Shown: positions 8,509 to 15,026 of the stretch, piece after piece
Layout: the number at the start of each line of letters is the position of its first letter
Numbering within the stretch: the first letter of the stretch is position 1
From: an uncultured Eggerthellaceae bacterium
Lineage (GTDB): Bacteria > Actinomycetota > Coriobacteriia > Coriobacteriales > Eggerthellaceae
Assembly: GCA_934670115.1 (NCBI GenBank)
Contig: CAKUOV010000037.1
Location: 1 to 24,295, forward strand
Direction: 5' to 3'
DNA length: 24,295 nt
Program-made: the position numbers and the translations under genes
The notes under the pieces: model-generated
What the model was told of the DNA's origin: nothing
Databases searched by the model: none
The model's input: the letters and a program-made list of their open reading frames with translations, nothing else

Positions 8509-8673
8509 ATGAAGGAAGTGATGAGATTGTCCAAATATGCAAAAGCAATAGCCCAAGTTGCCCTGCTGATTGCCGGCGTTGCGCTGTTGTGTTTCGGCGT
8601 CATGCGTGGCGAAGCGGACCTGGTGCTGGGCAAGGCGATACGACTGTGTTTGGAGTGCATCGGAATTGGATAA
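8509..8673 (+). CDS. Small CD1871A-like CXXC-tail membrane protein
   Basis: A 54-residue protein with one hydrophobic helix (about residues 14-32) and the C-terminal motif CLECIGIG. This is the pattern of the small CD1871A-family CXC-motif proteins found beside polyferredoxins and thioredoxins in anaerobes; that assignment rests on recalled family features. Start choice is uncertain: ATG 8509 (GGAG at 8499-8502) and ATG 8521 (AAGGA at 8512-8516) are both reasonable, the latter giving 50 residues, and ATG 8497 is also in frame. The stop codon overlaps the first codons of the next gene, so the two are coupled. Its role is unknown; a membrane-anchored cysteine pair that passes electrons or disulphides between the polyferredoxin and the thioredoxin lipoprotein is a reasonable guess. 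Confidence 0.72.
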   Translation: MKEVMRLSKYAKAIAQVALLIAGVALLCFGVMRGEADLVLGKAIRLCLECIGIG

Positions 8674-9589
8674 GAAGAAACCGCGCGTGTCGTTGTTCCT
8701 AAGCCGTTTTCGCAGCTGGATTCAAGCGGGAGCAACGCTGCTCACCAACATACACTTGCCGAACTTCGTCAAAGGCGGAATCTACCAGGGCGAAGGCAAA
8801 GCGGTCTGCGTCCCCGGCCTGAACTGCTACTCCTGTCCCGCCGCCACGGGTGCGTGTCCCATTGGCGCGTTTCAGTCAGTGGTGGGGTCATCGAAATTCA
8901 GCTTCTCCTATTATGTAACGGGATTCCTCATTCTACTAGGAGTGCTGCTCGGGCGTTTCATCTGCGGTTTCTTGTGTCCCTTTGGCTGGTTACAAGATTT
9001 GCTGCACAAAATTCCCAGCAAGAAACTGTCCACGAAAAAGCTCAAGCCGCTCACGTATCTGAAATACGTTGTGCTTCTGCTTACCGTGATTTTACTCCCC
9101 GCGCTGGTGGTAAACGACGTGGGAATGGGCGATCCCTTCTTCTGCAAGTATATTTGCCCGCAAGGCGTTCTTGAAGGGGCAATTCCCTTGGCCGTCGTTG
9201 ACCAGGGCATACGTTCTGCACTCGGGGCGCTGTTCAGCTGGAAGCTTGCAGTTTTGATTGCAATTGTTGTGCTGGCCGTGCTGTTTTACCGTCCGTTTTG
9301 CAAATGGATTTGTCCCTTGGGCGCGTTTTACGGGCTCATGAACAAGGTTTCACTGCTAGGAATCAAGGTTGACCAGCACAAATGCATTTCATGCGGAACA
9401 TGCGCAGCAGCGTGCAAAATGGATGTGGCCATTACGGAATCGCCGAACAGCACCGAATGCATCCGCTGCGGCAAATGCGTAAGAGCCTGCCCCACCTGCG
9501 CCGTGAGTTTTCGCTATGGGCTGGGCCTTCCCGAGAAAAACTCTTGCGCCACCGCAAAGAAAAATAGAGAAGAAGCACCGTTCGAATAG
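8666..9589 (+). CDS. NapH-like 4Fe-4S polyferredoxin membrane protein
   Basis: A 307-residue integral membrane iron-sulphur protein of the NapH/YccM type. It has an N-terminal cysteine cluster CVPGLNCYSCPAATGACP (48-65), paired CxxxCP motifs after transmembrane segments (C100/C104, C160/C164, C212/C216), and a cytoplasmic-type double 4Fe-4S ferredoxin domain with C240-C250 (CISCGTCAAAC) and C265-C275 (CIRCGKCVRAC). Such proteins carry electrons from cytoplasmic donors across the membrane. I place the start at TTG 8666, overlapping the stop of the small CXXC gene by 8 nt with GGAG at 8652-8655; GTG 8687 is the alternative. An ATG at 8570 is also in frame, but its 32 extra residues fall inside the small gene and look out of frame. 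The downstream partner is a thioredoxin-fold lipoprotein, which suggests reducing power is sent to the outer face of the membrane. Confidence 0.88.
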   Translation: MDKKKPRVSLFLSRFRSWIQAGATLLTNIHLPNFVKGGIYQGEGKAVCVPGLNCYSCPAATGACPIGAFQSVVGSSKFSFSYYVTGFLILLGVLLGRFICGFLCPFGWLQDLLHKIPSKKLSTKKLKPLTYLKYVVLLLTVILLPALVVNDVGMGDPFFCKYICPQGVLEGAIPLAVVDQGIRSALGALFSWKLAVLIAIVVLAVLFYRPFCKWICPLGAFYGLMNKVSLLGIKVDQHKCISCGTCAAACKMDVAITESPNSTECIRCGKCVRACPTCAVSFRYGLGLPEKNSCATAKKNREEAPFE

Positions 9590-9608
9590 AAATGAAAGGA
9601 AACGAACT

Positions 9609-10592
9609 ATGAAACTATCGAAGATCGTAGCGATGCTCGTAGCAGCTGCCCTGGCAATTTGCCTTGCGGCGTGCTCGGCAGACAAAGGCGCACGAAGCAG
9701 CGCATCGGGCAGCAATTCCGACATTGCGACGCTCATGGCAACGGAGCCCAGCAGCGCCAGTGAAGCAGCAACACTGTTTGCCCAGCTTATGCAAAAGGAA
9801 AACGATATTTTGACCAGCAATTCCAGCCTGTGGGAGAAAGTGTTTCTGTCGGCAAACAAAAATACCCCAATGGTTGAAGACGGCTCGAATTACGGCGATT
9901 TCCTGCTTGCCACCATTGAAGGCGCCAAGGATAAATTCACCGCCGCCGAACTGAAAACGCTCAAGGAAGGCGCGCAGCAAATCAAAGAGATCGAAAACAA
10001 GCTCACGGTTCTTGAGCAGAAATACCCGGGGTGCGGCAGCAAGCCAAGCGAAGGCGAAAGCGTTGATGCATCAAGCGCCGGCATGACGGGCGGCGCGGGT
10101 AGCACCAGCAGCACGAATGCCAGCGACCTGATGAAATTCCCCAGCTTCCAGGGCAAAGACCTTGACGGCAACGACGTGAACAGCAGCGATCTTTTTGCCA
10201 ACAACACGGTGACCGTCGTGAATTTCTGGTTCACCACCTGCAAGCCGTGCGTAGGTGAGCTGGGCGACTTAGAAGCGCTGAACAAGACGCTCGCCGAGAA
10301 GGGCGGCTCCGTGGTGGGCATTAACTCCTTCACCCTGGATGGCGACAAGACCGCAATCTCCGAGGCAAAAGACATCCTGACCAAGAAGGGCGTTACGTAT
10401 CAAAACGTCTGGTTCGCGTCGAACAGCGAAGCCGGCAAATTCACGTCGGGACTGTATTCGTACCCCACCACCTACGTTGTTGACAAAAACAGCCAGATTG
10501 TGGGCCAGGTCGTAGGAGCAATCACCTCTGATGAGCAGGCGAAAGCGCTCAACGCGCTCATCGACAAAGCAATTGCAAACAGCGCCGAGTAG
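9609..10592 (+). CDS. TlpA-like thioredoxin-fold lipoprotein
   Basis: A 327-residue exported lipoprotein. The signal peptide ends in the lipobox LAAC with lipidated C22. A helical, low-complexity region follows (about 30-145), then a Ser/Gly-rich linker (about 145-172) and a TlpA/ResA-type thioredoxin domain (about 176-320). The active site is WFTTCKPC (C211 and C214), and the cis-proline lies in SYPTTYVVD (P286). It would reduce disulphides or haem-ligand cysteines outside the membrane. ATG 9609 has AAAGGA at 9595-9600 and fits the signal peptide; the frame is open upstream but those residues overlap the polyferredoxin end. It is the last gene of the three-gene redox operon, with a terminator just after the stop. 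The extra N-terminal region, including one CG-C pair at 142, is longer than in simple ResA proteins and has no known function. Confidence 0.88.
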   Translation: MKLSKIVAMLVAAALAICLAACSADKGARSSASGSNSDIATLMATEPSSASEAATLFAQLMQKENDILTSNSSLWEKVFLSANKNTPMVEDGSNYGDFLLATIEGAKDKFTAAELKTLKEGAQQIKEIENKLTVLEQKYPGCGSKPSEGESVDASSAGMTGGAGSTSSTNASDLMKFPSFQGKDLDGNDVNSSDLFANNTVTVVNFWFTTCKPCVGELGDLEALNKTLAEKGGSVVGINSFTLDGDKTAISEAKDILTKKGVTYQNVWFASNSEAGKFTSGLYSYPTTYVVDKNSQIVGQVVGAITSDEQAKALNALIDKAIANSAE

Positions 10593-10595
10593 ACG

Positions 10596-10624
10596 AGGAG
10601 GTCCCAGCCGGGACCTTCCTTTTT
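10596..10624 (+). terminator. Rho-independent terminator of the redox operon
   Basis: GGTCCC (10600-10605) pairs with GGGACC (10610-10615) around a 4-nt loop; the stem extends by A-T, G-U and G-C pairs and is followed by TTTTT (10620-10624). It begins 4 nt after the thioredoxin gene stop. Confidence 0.85.
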
Positions 10625-10751
10625 GAGTGAATCTGAATTATCGCTTCATGCACCCGAGCAATCTAAACTTAGCGATTCCCGACCAGCCACTCAGCGTGCA
10701 ACAAACAAGATGTTCTGCAAACAAATTATCTCAACCACCGCTCGAGCTTCG

Positions 10752-10780
10752 TTGACGTACGTTATTACGTACGGTAAAAT
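10752..10780 (+). promoter_or_regulatory. Promoter with internal operator for the Phd-YoeB pair
   Basis: TTGACG (-35, 10752-10757) and TAAAAT (-10, 10775-10780) are separated by exactly 17 nt. The spacer is almost filled by the inverted repeat CGTACGT-TATT-ACGTACG (10756-10773). An antitoxin or toxin-antitoxin complex bound there would block RNA polymerase, as expected for conditional autorepression. A strong ribosome site AAAGGAGG follows at 10792-10799. Confidence 0.8.
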
Positions 10781-10805
10781 GATTGCAGACGAAAGGAGGC
10801 CCACT

Positions 10806-11057
10806 ATGACAAGCATCACCGCGACAGCCGCGCGCAACGACATCTACAACCTCATCGCCCGGGTGAACGAGGATTGCCGGCCCATCACCATAACCAGCAC
10901 CAAGGGCAAGGGCGCCGTGCTTGTGGGCGAGGACGACTGGGCATCTATCGAGGAGACCCTCTACCTCATGGGCGTGCCGGGCATGGCCAAAAAGCTCATC
11001 TCCGCGCACGAGGAAAGCCTGGCCGATTGCGTTTCCGCCAGCGATCTAGGCTGGTAG
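10806..11057 (+). CDS. Phd/YefM-family antitoxin
   Basis: An 83-residue antitoxin of the Phd/YefM family. The N-terminal half has the DNA-binding fold typical of YefM: TSITATAARNDIYNLIARVN, then PITITSTKGKGAVLVGEDDW and the IEETLYL helix. The C-terminal half is the toxin-neutralising segment. ATG 10806 follows AAAGGAGG by 6 nt; the upstream in-frame codons are poor starts, since they include the promoter itself. The toxin gene begins 2 nt after the stop, so the two are translated together with antitoxin first. It would bind the inverted repeat in its own promoter and sequester the downstream YoeB-like RNase. Confidence 0.9.
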   Translation: MTSITATAARNDIYNLIARVNEDCRPITITSTKGKGAVLVGEDDWASIEETLYLMGVPGMAKKLISAHEESLADCVSASDLGW

Positions 11058-11059
11058 AG

Positions 11060-11356
11060 ATGTACTTGGTCAAATTCACCAAGCAGGCCGCAAAAGACGC
11101 AAAGAGGCTCAAGTCCGCTGGACTTGATGGGAAGGCGAGGGAGCTCGTCGCCGTCGTGGCGCAAGATCCCTTCGGCTTCCCGCCCGCCTTCGAGCCGCTC
11201 GTCGGAAGCCTGCAGGGGATGTACTCGCGACGCATTAACAGGCAGCACCGCTTCGTCTACGAGGTGGTCGAGAGCGGGATCGTCGAAGGAGGCGCGTCCT
11301 ACGAAGGCATCGTCAAGGTGCTCAGTATGTGGACTCATTACGAAACCATGAAATAA
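11060..11356 (+). CDS. YoeB/Txe-family ribosome-dependent mRNA interferase toxin
   Basis: A 98-residue toxin of the YoeB (RelE superfamily) type that cleaves mRNA in the ribosomal A site. Residues matching the YoeB catalytic set can be seen: E45 in FEPLVG, R57/R58 and R64 in SRRINRQHRFVYEV, and the C-terminal H93-Y94. It is about 14 residues longer than the usual 84. The extra length is an insertion before the last strand (around ESGIVEGGASYEG, 71-83) and four residues, ETMK, after the normally terminal His-Tyr. All key residues are present, so it is probably active. It follows the antitoxin by 2 nt with no promoter of its own. Confidence 0.9.
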   Translation: MYLVKFTKQAAKDAKRLKSAGLDGKARELVAVVAQDPFGFPPAFEPLVGSLQGMYSRRINRQHRFVYEVVESGIVEGGASYEGIVKVLSMWTHYETMK

Positions 11357-11543
11357 GTCAGCCAGCGGACATGGATGGACTCTCCGAGAGCGAATCAATC
11401 CGAAAAACAGCCGGCAGGATCGATTCATCATACCGGCGACGGGGTGGAAGCCGGAAACCGAGTTTACGAGGATATCAACGAAGCGCTATCCAACGATTAG
11501 AGCATTAGACGAGACTTCTGGTTGGTATAAGTCAATCGAACGC

Positions 11544-11582
11544 AAGCTCCTGCTGAGCTGATACGTCTCGGCGGGAGCTTTT
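11544..11582 (+). terminator. Strong stem-loop, probable terminator
   Basis: A 14-bp stem (11544-11557 with 11567-11580, two G-U pairs) begins AAGCTCC and closes GGGAGCTT around a 9-nt loop, then TTTT. It lies 190 bp after the toxin gene and could end its transcript or protect the toxin-antitoxin region from read-through. Confidence 0.65.
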
Positions 11583-11621
11583 CAACGGCCAATCCGACCA
11601 ATTCGCAGCACGTATTCTGAG

Positions 11622-11648
11622 CGACGGGCAAAAAGCATGTTTTGCCAA
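11622..11648. repeat. 27-bp direct repeat, left copy
   Basis: This 27-bp sequence beginning CGACGGGCAAAAAGC is repeated exactly at 13517-13543, in the same orientation. The flanks show only partial similarity. The pair brackets the RhuM gene and the decayed tnpV. It may be an integration duplication or the conserved core of two related degenerate genes. Confidence 0.75.
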
Positions 11649-11824
11649 CCTTCCAAAAAACGCTCTAAGTATATCAAAACACACAAAAGTGTTAGTCATT
11701 CGGCAGAATGACCTTGGTTGCGAGCGATCCAATTCCGCTTTTTGCAGCCCCAAGTGCAAGAATCAGTATAATGCCTATAAGAGCCAGGGAAGAAAAACTG
11801 CGAGGAGAATTGAGGTGAAGCGAC

Positions 11825-12850
11825 ATGGCAGACACCAAAAAAGATAAACTGCAAATCCGCAACAGCACAGTAGATTTCCTTGTGTTCACGAAAGATGCCC
11901 ATGAGAATAGCATTGAGGTACGGGTACAGGATCACGACGTCTGGCTGACCCAAAAGGCCATTGCGCAGCTTTTTGATGTAGACCGAAGCGTTGTGACAAA
12001 GCATCTGAAAAATATATATGAAAGCGGCGAATTGTCTGAAGATGCAACTTGTGCAAATTTTGCACAAGTTGCGGATAATGGAAAAACCTATCACTATAAG
12101 TTCTACTCCCTATCCGCCACCATAGCCGTAGGCTATCGGATCAATTCCGGCAGAGCCACTCAGTTCCGCCAGTGGGCAACCAAGGTGCTGGACACCTTCA
12201 CCAAGCAAGGGTATGTGCTGGACAAGAGCAGGCTTATCAACGGACAAATTTTTGATGAGGACTACTTCGATCACCTGATTTCCGAGATTCAGGAGATTAG
12301 GGCCAGCGAACGGCGCTTTTACCAGAAGATCACAGATATTTACGCCACCGCCGTGGACTACTCTCTCGATAGCCAGACTACAAAGGATTTCTTTGCCACA
12401 GTTCAGAACAAGATGCACTATGCCGTCCATGGCGGCACAGCGGCAGAGGTCATTATGGCACGAGCCGATCACACCAAGGAACACATGGGGCTGACCTCAT
12501 GGAAAAATGCTCCTGACGGCAAGATTGTCAAGGCAGATGTGTCCGTTGCAAAAAATTACTTAACCATGGATGAAATGCAGGAGCTGAACGAAATCGTCAC
12601 CATGTATCTTGACTACGCTACACGGCAGGCCAGGCGGCATATTCCTATGACCATGGCAGATTGGGCCTCCAAGCTTGATGCTTTTCTGCAATTCAACGAT
12701 GCAGAGATTCTGCGAGATAAGGGAAAGGTCACCGCCGCCATTGCAAAAGCCTTTGCGGAAAGCGAGTTTGAGCAATACCGTGTCATTCAAGATCAGCTGT
12801 ATCAGAGCGACTTTGACCGTCTGGTAGCCAGCACGGAACAAAAGAACTAA
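11825..12850 (+). CDS. RhuM family (virulence RhuM-like) protein
   Basis: A 341-residue protein of the RhuM family, named after a Salmonella pathogenicity-island gene but widespread on mobile elements; its biochemical role is not established. The N-terminal domain looks DNA-binding: VWLTQKAIAQLFDVDRS with following VVTKHLKNIYESGEL, then the family hallmark GKTYHYKFYSLSATIAVGYRINS and ATQFRQWATKVL. A long helical C-terminal half follows, with MTMADWASKLDAFL near the end. ATG 11825 has GAGGTGA at 11812-11818. Base composition and codon choice are less GC-rich than in neighbours, resembling Firmicutes. With tnpV remains beside it and the flanking 27-bp repeat, horizontal transfer is likely. The gene itself looks intact. 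Confidence 0.9.
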   Translation: MADTKKDKLQIRNSTVDFLVFTKDAHENSIEVRVQDHDVWLTQKAIAQLFDVDRSVVTKHLKNIYESGELSEDATCANFAQVADNGKTYHYKFYSLSATIAVGYRINSGRATQFRQWATKVLDTFTKQGYVLDKSRLINGQIFDEDYFDHLISEIQEIRASERRFYQKITDIYATAVDYSLDSQTTKDFFATVQNKMHYAVHGGTAAEVIMARADHTKEHMGLTSWKNAPDGKIVKADVSVAKNYLTMDEMQELNEIVTMYLDYATRQARRHIPMTMADWASKLDAFLQFNDAEILRDKGKVTAAIAKAFAESEFEQYRVIQDQLYQSDFDRLVASTEQKN

Positions 12851-12857
12851 AGCGCAG

Positions 12858-12895
12858 AAAGCTCGTTATCGGCCATGAGATCAATAACGAGCTTT
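12858..12895 (+). terminator. Perfect 12-bp stem-loop after the RhuM gene
   Basis: AAAGCTCGTTAT (12858-12869) pairs exactly with ATAACGAGCTTT (12884-12895) across a 14-nt loop, beginning 8 nt after the RhuM stop. The U-run is short. It also ends the converging tnpV remnant, so it may act on both strands. Confidence 0.65.
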
Positions 12896-12897
12896 CA

Positions 12898-13269
12898 TCA
12901 TTCATACACAAGTTCGGTCAGGACGATTTCCTCCGCACGGCTGTGGATGCTGTTCATCCGACGCACTCATTCCATCTGGTCGGCGGCTTTTAGGGTTTCT
13001 GTTGCACCTTCTTGCTTCGCCATTGCAGATACGATGATTGCCATGCCCTCGTTGCAAGCTTAGTCAACCTCGGCAAGGCGCCAATGCAGTGTTCCACTTG
13101 TAAGAAAATTTGCATAGAGGACAGAGCGATGCTCTTTCGGATAGCTGCGGCACATGCGCCCGCACTTGCCGATTTGGTAGTCCGTCTCTCCCGGCAAGGA
13201 GAGGCTTGGAATGAGATAATCGCCCTTTTGCCGGTATGTACCGCCCATTTGCTCAAATAGAGATTTCAC
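12898..13269 (-). pseudogene. tnpV: Decayed tnpV (transposon-encoded TnpV)
   Basis: Reading the minus strand from GTG 13269 gives a TnpV-like protein, starting KSLFEQMGGTYRQKGDYLIP and continuing through LLTSG-like NFLTSGTLHWRLAEVD. A TAA (13060-13062) interrupts it, and the same frame then resumes with MAIIVSAMAKQEGATETL and AADQME. A TGA (12967-12969) stands where the family has Trp, and the frame ends with VRRMNSIHSRAEEIVL and a natural stop at 12898. The total of about 123 codons equals normal TnpV length, with no frameshift, so two point mutations inactivated it. TnpV is cargo of conjugative and mobilisable elements of Clostridia-type bacteria, so this marks an old element insertion. No transposase or integrase accompanies it. 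Confidence 0.8.
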
Positions 13270-13343
13270 AAGAATCAGCTCCCTTTTGTATTTCCAGCGG
13301 TTATACAGACTTTTCTTCTCTTTTCCTACAACTGTTGTTCCAT

Positions 13344-13650
13344 TCACCACAAATGAGTCGCAGTCATATGTATTAAGTGGGAGAAACCCCCCTTGCATAT
13401 TAACTCTTGAGTTTCAACATTTATGGACAACGGAAAAAAGACGATTATGTCCTTGCCAATAGCGAGTTCGGTTGCGGAATCATCAATTAAAAGACACATA
13501 TGGTGCTCTGCATCTCCGACGGGCAAAAAGCATGTTTTGCCAATTTTTCAAATACCACCATCCCACGAAAACCGTCCGCAAGAAAAAGCTTCATACAGCT
13601 CCCCATCCTCACCCCGCATCAGCGTACATTTCCCCCTGACCAGAGCTGCA
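13344..13650 (-). pseudogene. Possible degenerate gene of unknown function
   Basis: On the minus strand one frame stays open here except for a single TGA at 13548-13550. It reads protein-like sequence on both sides: CTLMRGEDGELYEAFSCGRF before the stop, and KIGKTCFLPVGDAEHHMCLL then IDDSATELAIGKDIIVFFPL after it. The related frame at the left 27-bp repeat has Trp at the stop position (FWKVGKTCFLPV), suggesting TGG became TGA, as in the neighbouring tnpV. I do not recognise the family. Its 5' end would run into the promoter region of the next gene, so it is probably truncated. Chance openness cannot be excluded. Confidence 0.3.
13517..13543. repeat. 27-bp direct repeat, right copy
   Basis: Exact second copy of the 27-bp repeat at 11622-11648, in the same orientation, 1.9 kb downstream. 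The segment between contains the RhuM gene and tnpV remains. Confidence 0.75.
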
Positions 13651-13651
13651 A

Positions 13652-13679
13652 TTTGACACTTCAAGAGCGAAGTGTCAAA
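13652..13679. promoter_or_regulatory. 28-bp palindromic operator of the DUF5692 locus
   Basis: TTTGACACTTC (13652-13662) and GAAGTGTCAAA (13669-13679) are perfect inverted repeats with a 6-nt centre. A -10-like TATACT lies 20 bp downstream (13700-13705), placing the palindrome at or just above the -35 region. It is a good candidate site for the TetR regulator encoded at 16057-16752. A -35 role for the TTGACA inside it would need abnormal spacing. Confidence 0.6.
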
Positions 13680-13725
13680 CCGATAAAAAATCCCCTTGCT
13701 ATACTCTCGCGCATAACGGCGAGTC

Positions 13726-13781
13726 GTGTCGGAAGAAGCATCGCAAGCGTACCGCGGGCATTGCGAATCTTTCTCCGACAC
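13726..13781 (+). promoter_or_regulatory. Structured 5' leader before the first DUF5692 gene
   Basis: GTGTCGGA (13726-13733) pairs exactly with TCCGACAC (13774-13781). Inside this, TCGCAA (13741-13746) pairs exactly with TTGCGA (13761-13766), leaving symmetric 7-nt internal loops and a 14-nt apical loop. It lies between the likely promoter and the start codon, so it would be in the mRNA leader. No known riboswitch class is recognised and no terminator-like U-run follows. Confidence 0.5.
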
Positions 13782-13812
13782 CTTCGCATTCGAGTATAGG
13801 AAGGGAGTTGTC

Positions 13813-14835
13813 ATGTTCTTCTACGAGCCGCTTTCGGCAACAGCAATCGTGAGCGTCCTGGTATACCTGGCGTTCCTTATTGGCATGAACGAACTATCGC
13901 GTTTGAATAAATGGTTCGGCGCTACCATCTTTATCGCACTGCCCCTTGTTCTGACCATCTTCGTTTGGCCGCACACCGCCGTTGAGGGCACCGGCGCGGG
14001 CACTTGGTTCCAGTGGGTGAAAACCTACTCCTGTCTGGCGGGCGCCATTCTGGGCTGGCTGATCGTGTACTTCCCCGCTTTCCAAAAGAAGTACATCGTA
14101 TGCATTCCGCCCATCATCTTTGCCATCAACATTCTTGAGGCATGCATCCGCGACTTCCAGCTTACCGGCGTCAACGGCATGGTAGACGGCTACATGGTTG
14201 TCGGCGGCCCCTGGAACGTTATGAATGGCATTGCCGGCATTCTGAACGCCATCTGCATCTGCGGTTTCTTCGGCATTATTGTTGGTCGCGGCAAGAAGAA
14301 GGACTTCGTGTGGCCCGACCAGCTGTGGTTCTGGATCATCGGCTACGACCTGTGGAACTTTGCTTACACGTATAACAGCGTGTCCGACCGCTCCATGTAC
14401 TGCGGCCTGGTGCTGCTGGCTGCGTGCACCATCCCGGCGTTTTTCATCAAGCGCGGCGCCTATGCGCAGCACCGCGTGCGTACCCTTGCCGTGAACATGA
14501 TTGTTACCATGACTGTTCCGTGGTTCTTCCTGCACCCTGCTTTCGTGGTGCATTCCACGAACAATCCCGCAGCTCACATGACCATTTCCGCCATTGCGCT
14601 GGTGTTTAACATTGGCGTGTTCATCTACCAGATACGCACCATCATCGTGAAGAAGCGCAATCCGTTCAAGCAGGAACTCTACATTGACAACCCCGGCTTC
14701 CGCAGGATCTACCTTGAGAGTATCGACGTTCCCGAAGATCAGCGCGAAGCCGCTCTGGCGAACCTGAAAGAATTCGGCTATGTTGCCGCTTGGGATGAAA
14801 AGGGCCGCGTAAAGACCATGGTAGAGCGCTCGTAG
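13813..14835 (+). CDS. DUF5692 family multi-pass membrane protein, copy 1
   Basis: A 340-residue polytopic membrane protein that I assign to the uncharacterised DUF5692 family from recalled family features. Helices appear at about 10-27, 35-52, 73-90, 96-110, 138-157, 168-186, 197-212, 226-241 and 258-275. Motifs shared with the next gene are LTIFVWPHTA (47-56), a KTYS block, RDFQ (113-116), GPWNVMNGIAGILN, WPDQLWFW, YDLWNFAYTYN (178-188) and KRGAYAQHR. The many invariant Trp, Tyr, His and charged residues in or near helices suggest a transported or bound polar ligand, but no function is known. ATG 13813 has GGGAG a few bases upstream. The C-terminal 60 residues are charged and cytoplasmic, longer than in copy 2. 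A tandem paralogue and a TetR regulator follow. Confidence 0.8.
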   Translation: MFFYEPLSATAIVSVLVYLAFLIGMNELSRLNKWFGATIFIALPLVLTIFVWPHTAVEGTGAGTWFQWVKTYSCLAGAILGWLIVYFPAFQKKYIVCIPPIIFAINILEACIRDFQLTGVNGMVDGYMVVGGPWNVMNGIAGILNAICICGFFGIIVGRGKKKDFVWPDQLWFWIIGYDLWNFAYTYNSVSDRSMYCGLVLLAACTIPAFFIKRGAYAQHRVRTLAVNMIVTMTVPWFFLHPAFVVHSTNNPAAHMTISAIALVFNIGVFIYQIRTIIVKKRNPFKQELYIDNPGFRRIYLESIDVPEDQREAALANLKEFGYVAAWDEKGRVKTMVERS

Positions 14836-14888
14836 CTGCGTGCGAGCCCTCGCGCTTGCCAGCATGCAGCCCTTGGCCTTTCCCGTTC

Positions 14889-14986
14889 GCAGCCTTCGGC
14901 TGCAACGACCCCTGCAAGCTGGACGTTTCCATAAAACCCGTGCTGCTGCAAACACACTGAGCACATCGCAGTTCGCAGCAGCACGG
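14889..14986 (+). promoter_or_regulatory. Two stem-loops between the DUF5692 genes
   Basis: In the 191-bp gap, GCAGCC-TTC-GGCTGC (14889-14903) forms a tight hairpin. CCGTGCTGCTGC (14938-14949) pairs perfectly with GCAGCAGCACGG (14975-14986) across a 25-nt loop. Neither has a U-run, so RNA processing or stabilisation, giving unequal amounts of the two proteins, is more likely than termination. Confidence 0.45.
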
Positions 14987-15026
14987 CACTCCACCCAAAT
15001 CAACCAATAACTCTAGGAGGAATCCT

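Larger units (their letters stand above)
11357..11824. other. Gene-free spacer between the toxin and the RhuM gene
   Basis: About 470 bases without a convincing complete gene. It holds a strong hairpin (11544-11582), the left copy of a 27-bp direct repeat (11622-11648) and the RhuM promoter region with TATAAT at 11767-11772. A short frame ending in GNRVYEDINEALSND (about 11440-11500, +) looks protein-like but has no good start; it may be a remnant. On the minus strand the direct repeat reads FWKVGKTCFLPV, resembling a degenerate frame near 13520. Confidence 0.4.

Noticed and set aside
8570..8665. N-terminal extension of the polyferredoxin from ATG 8570
   Set aside because: The 32 residues are Cys/Arg-rich and lie entirely within the small CXXC gene in another frame; the domain starts after TTG 8666.
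10623..10805. Longer antitoxin start at 10623
   Set aside because: The extension would contain the promoter, operator and ribosome site of the gene; ATG 10806 is far better supported.
12990..13256. Minus-strand frame of 88 codons overlapping tnpV
   Set aside because: The overlapping frame gives clear TnpV similarity while this one resembles nothing.
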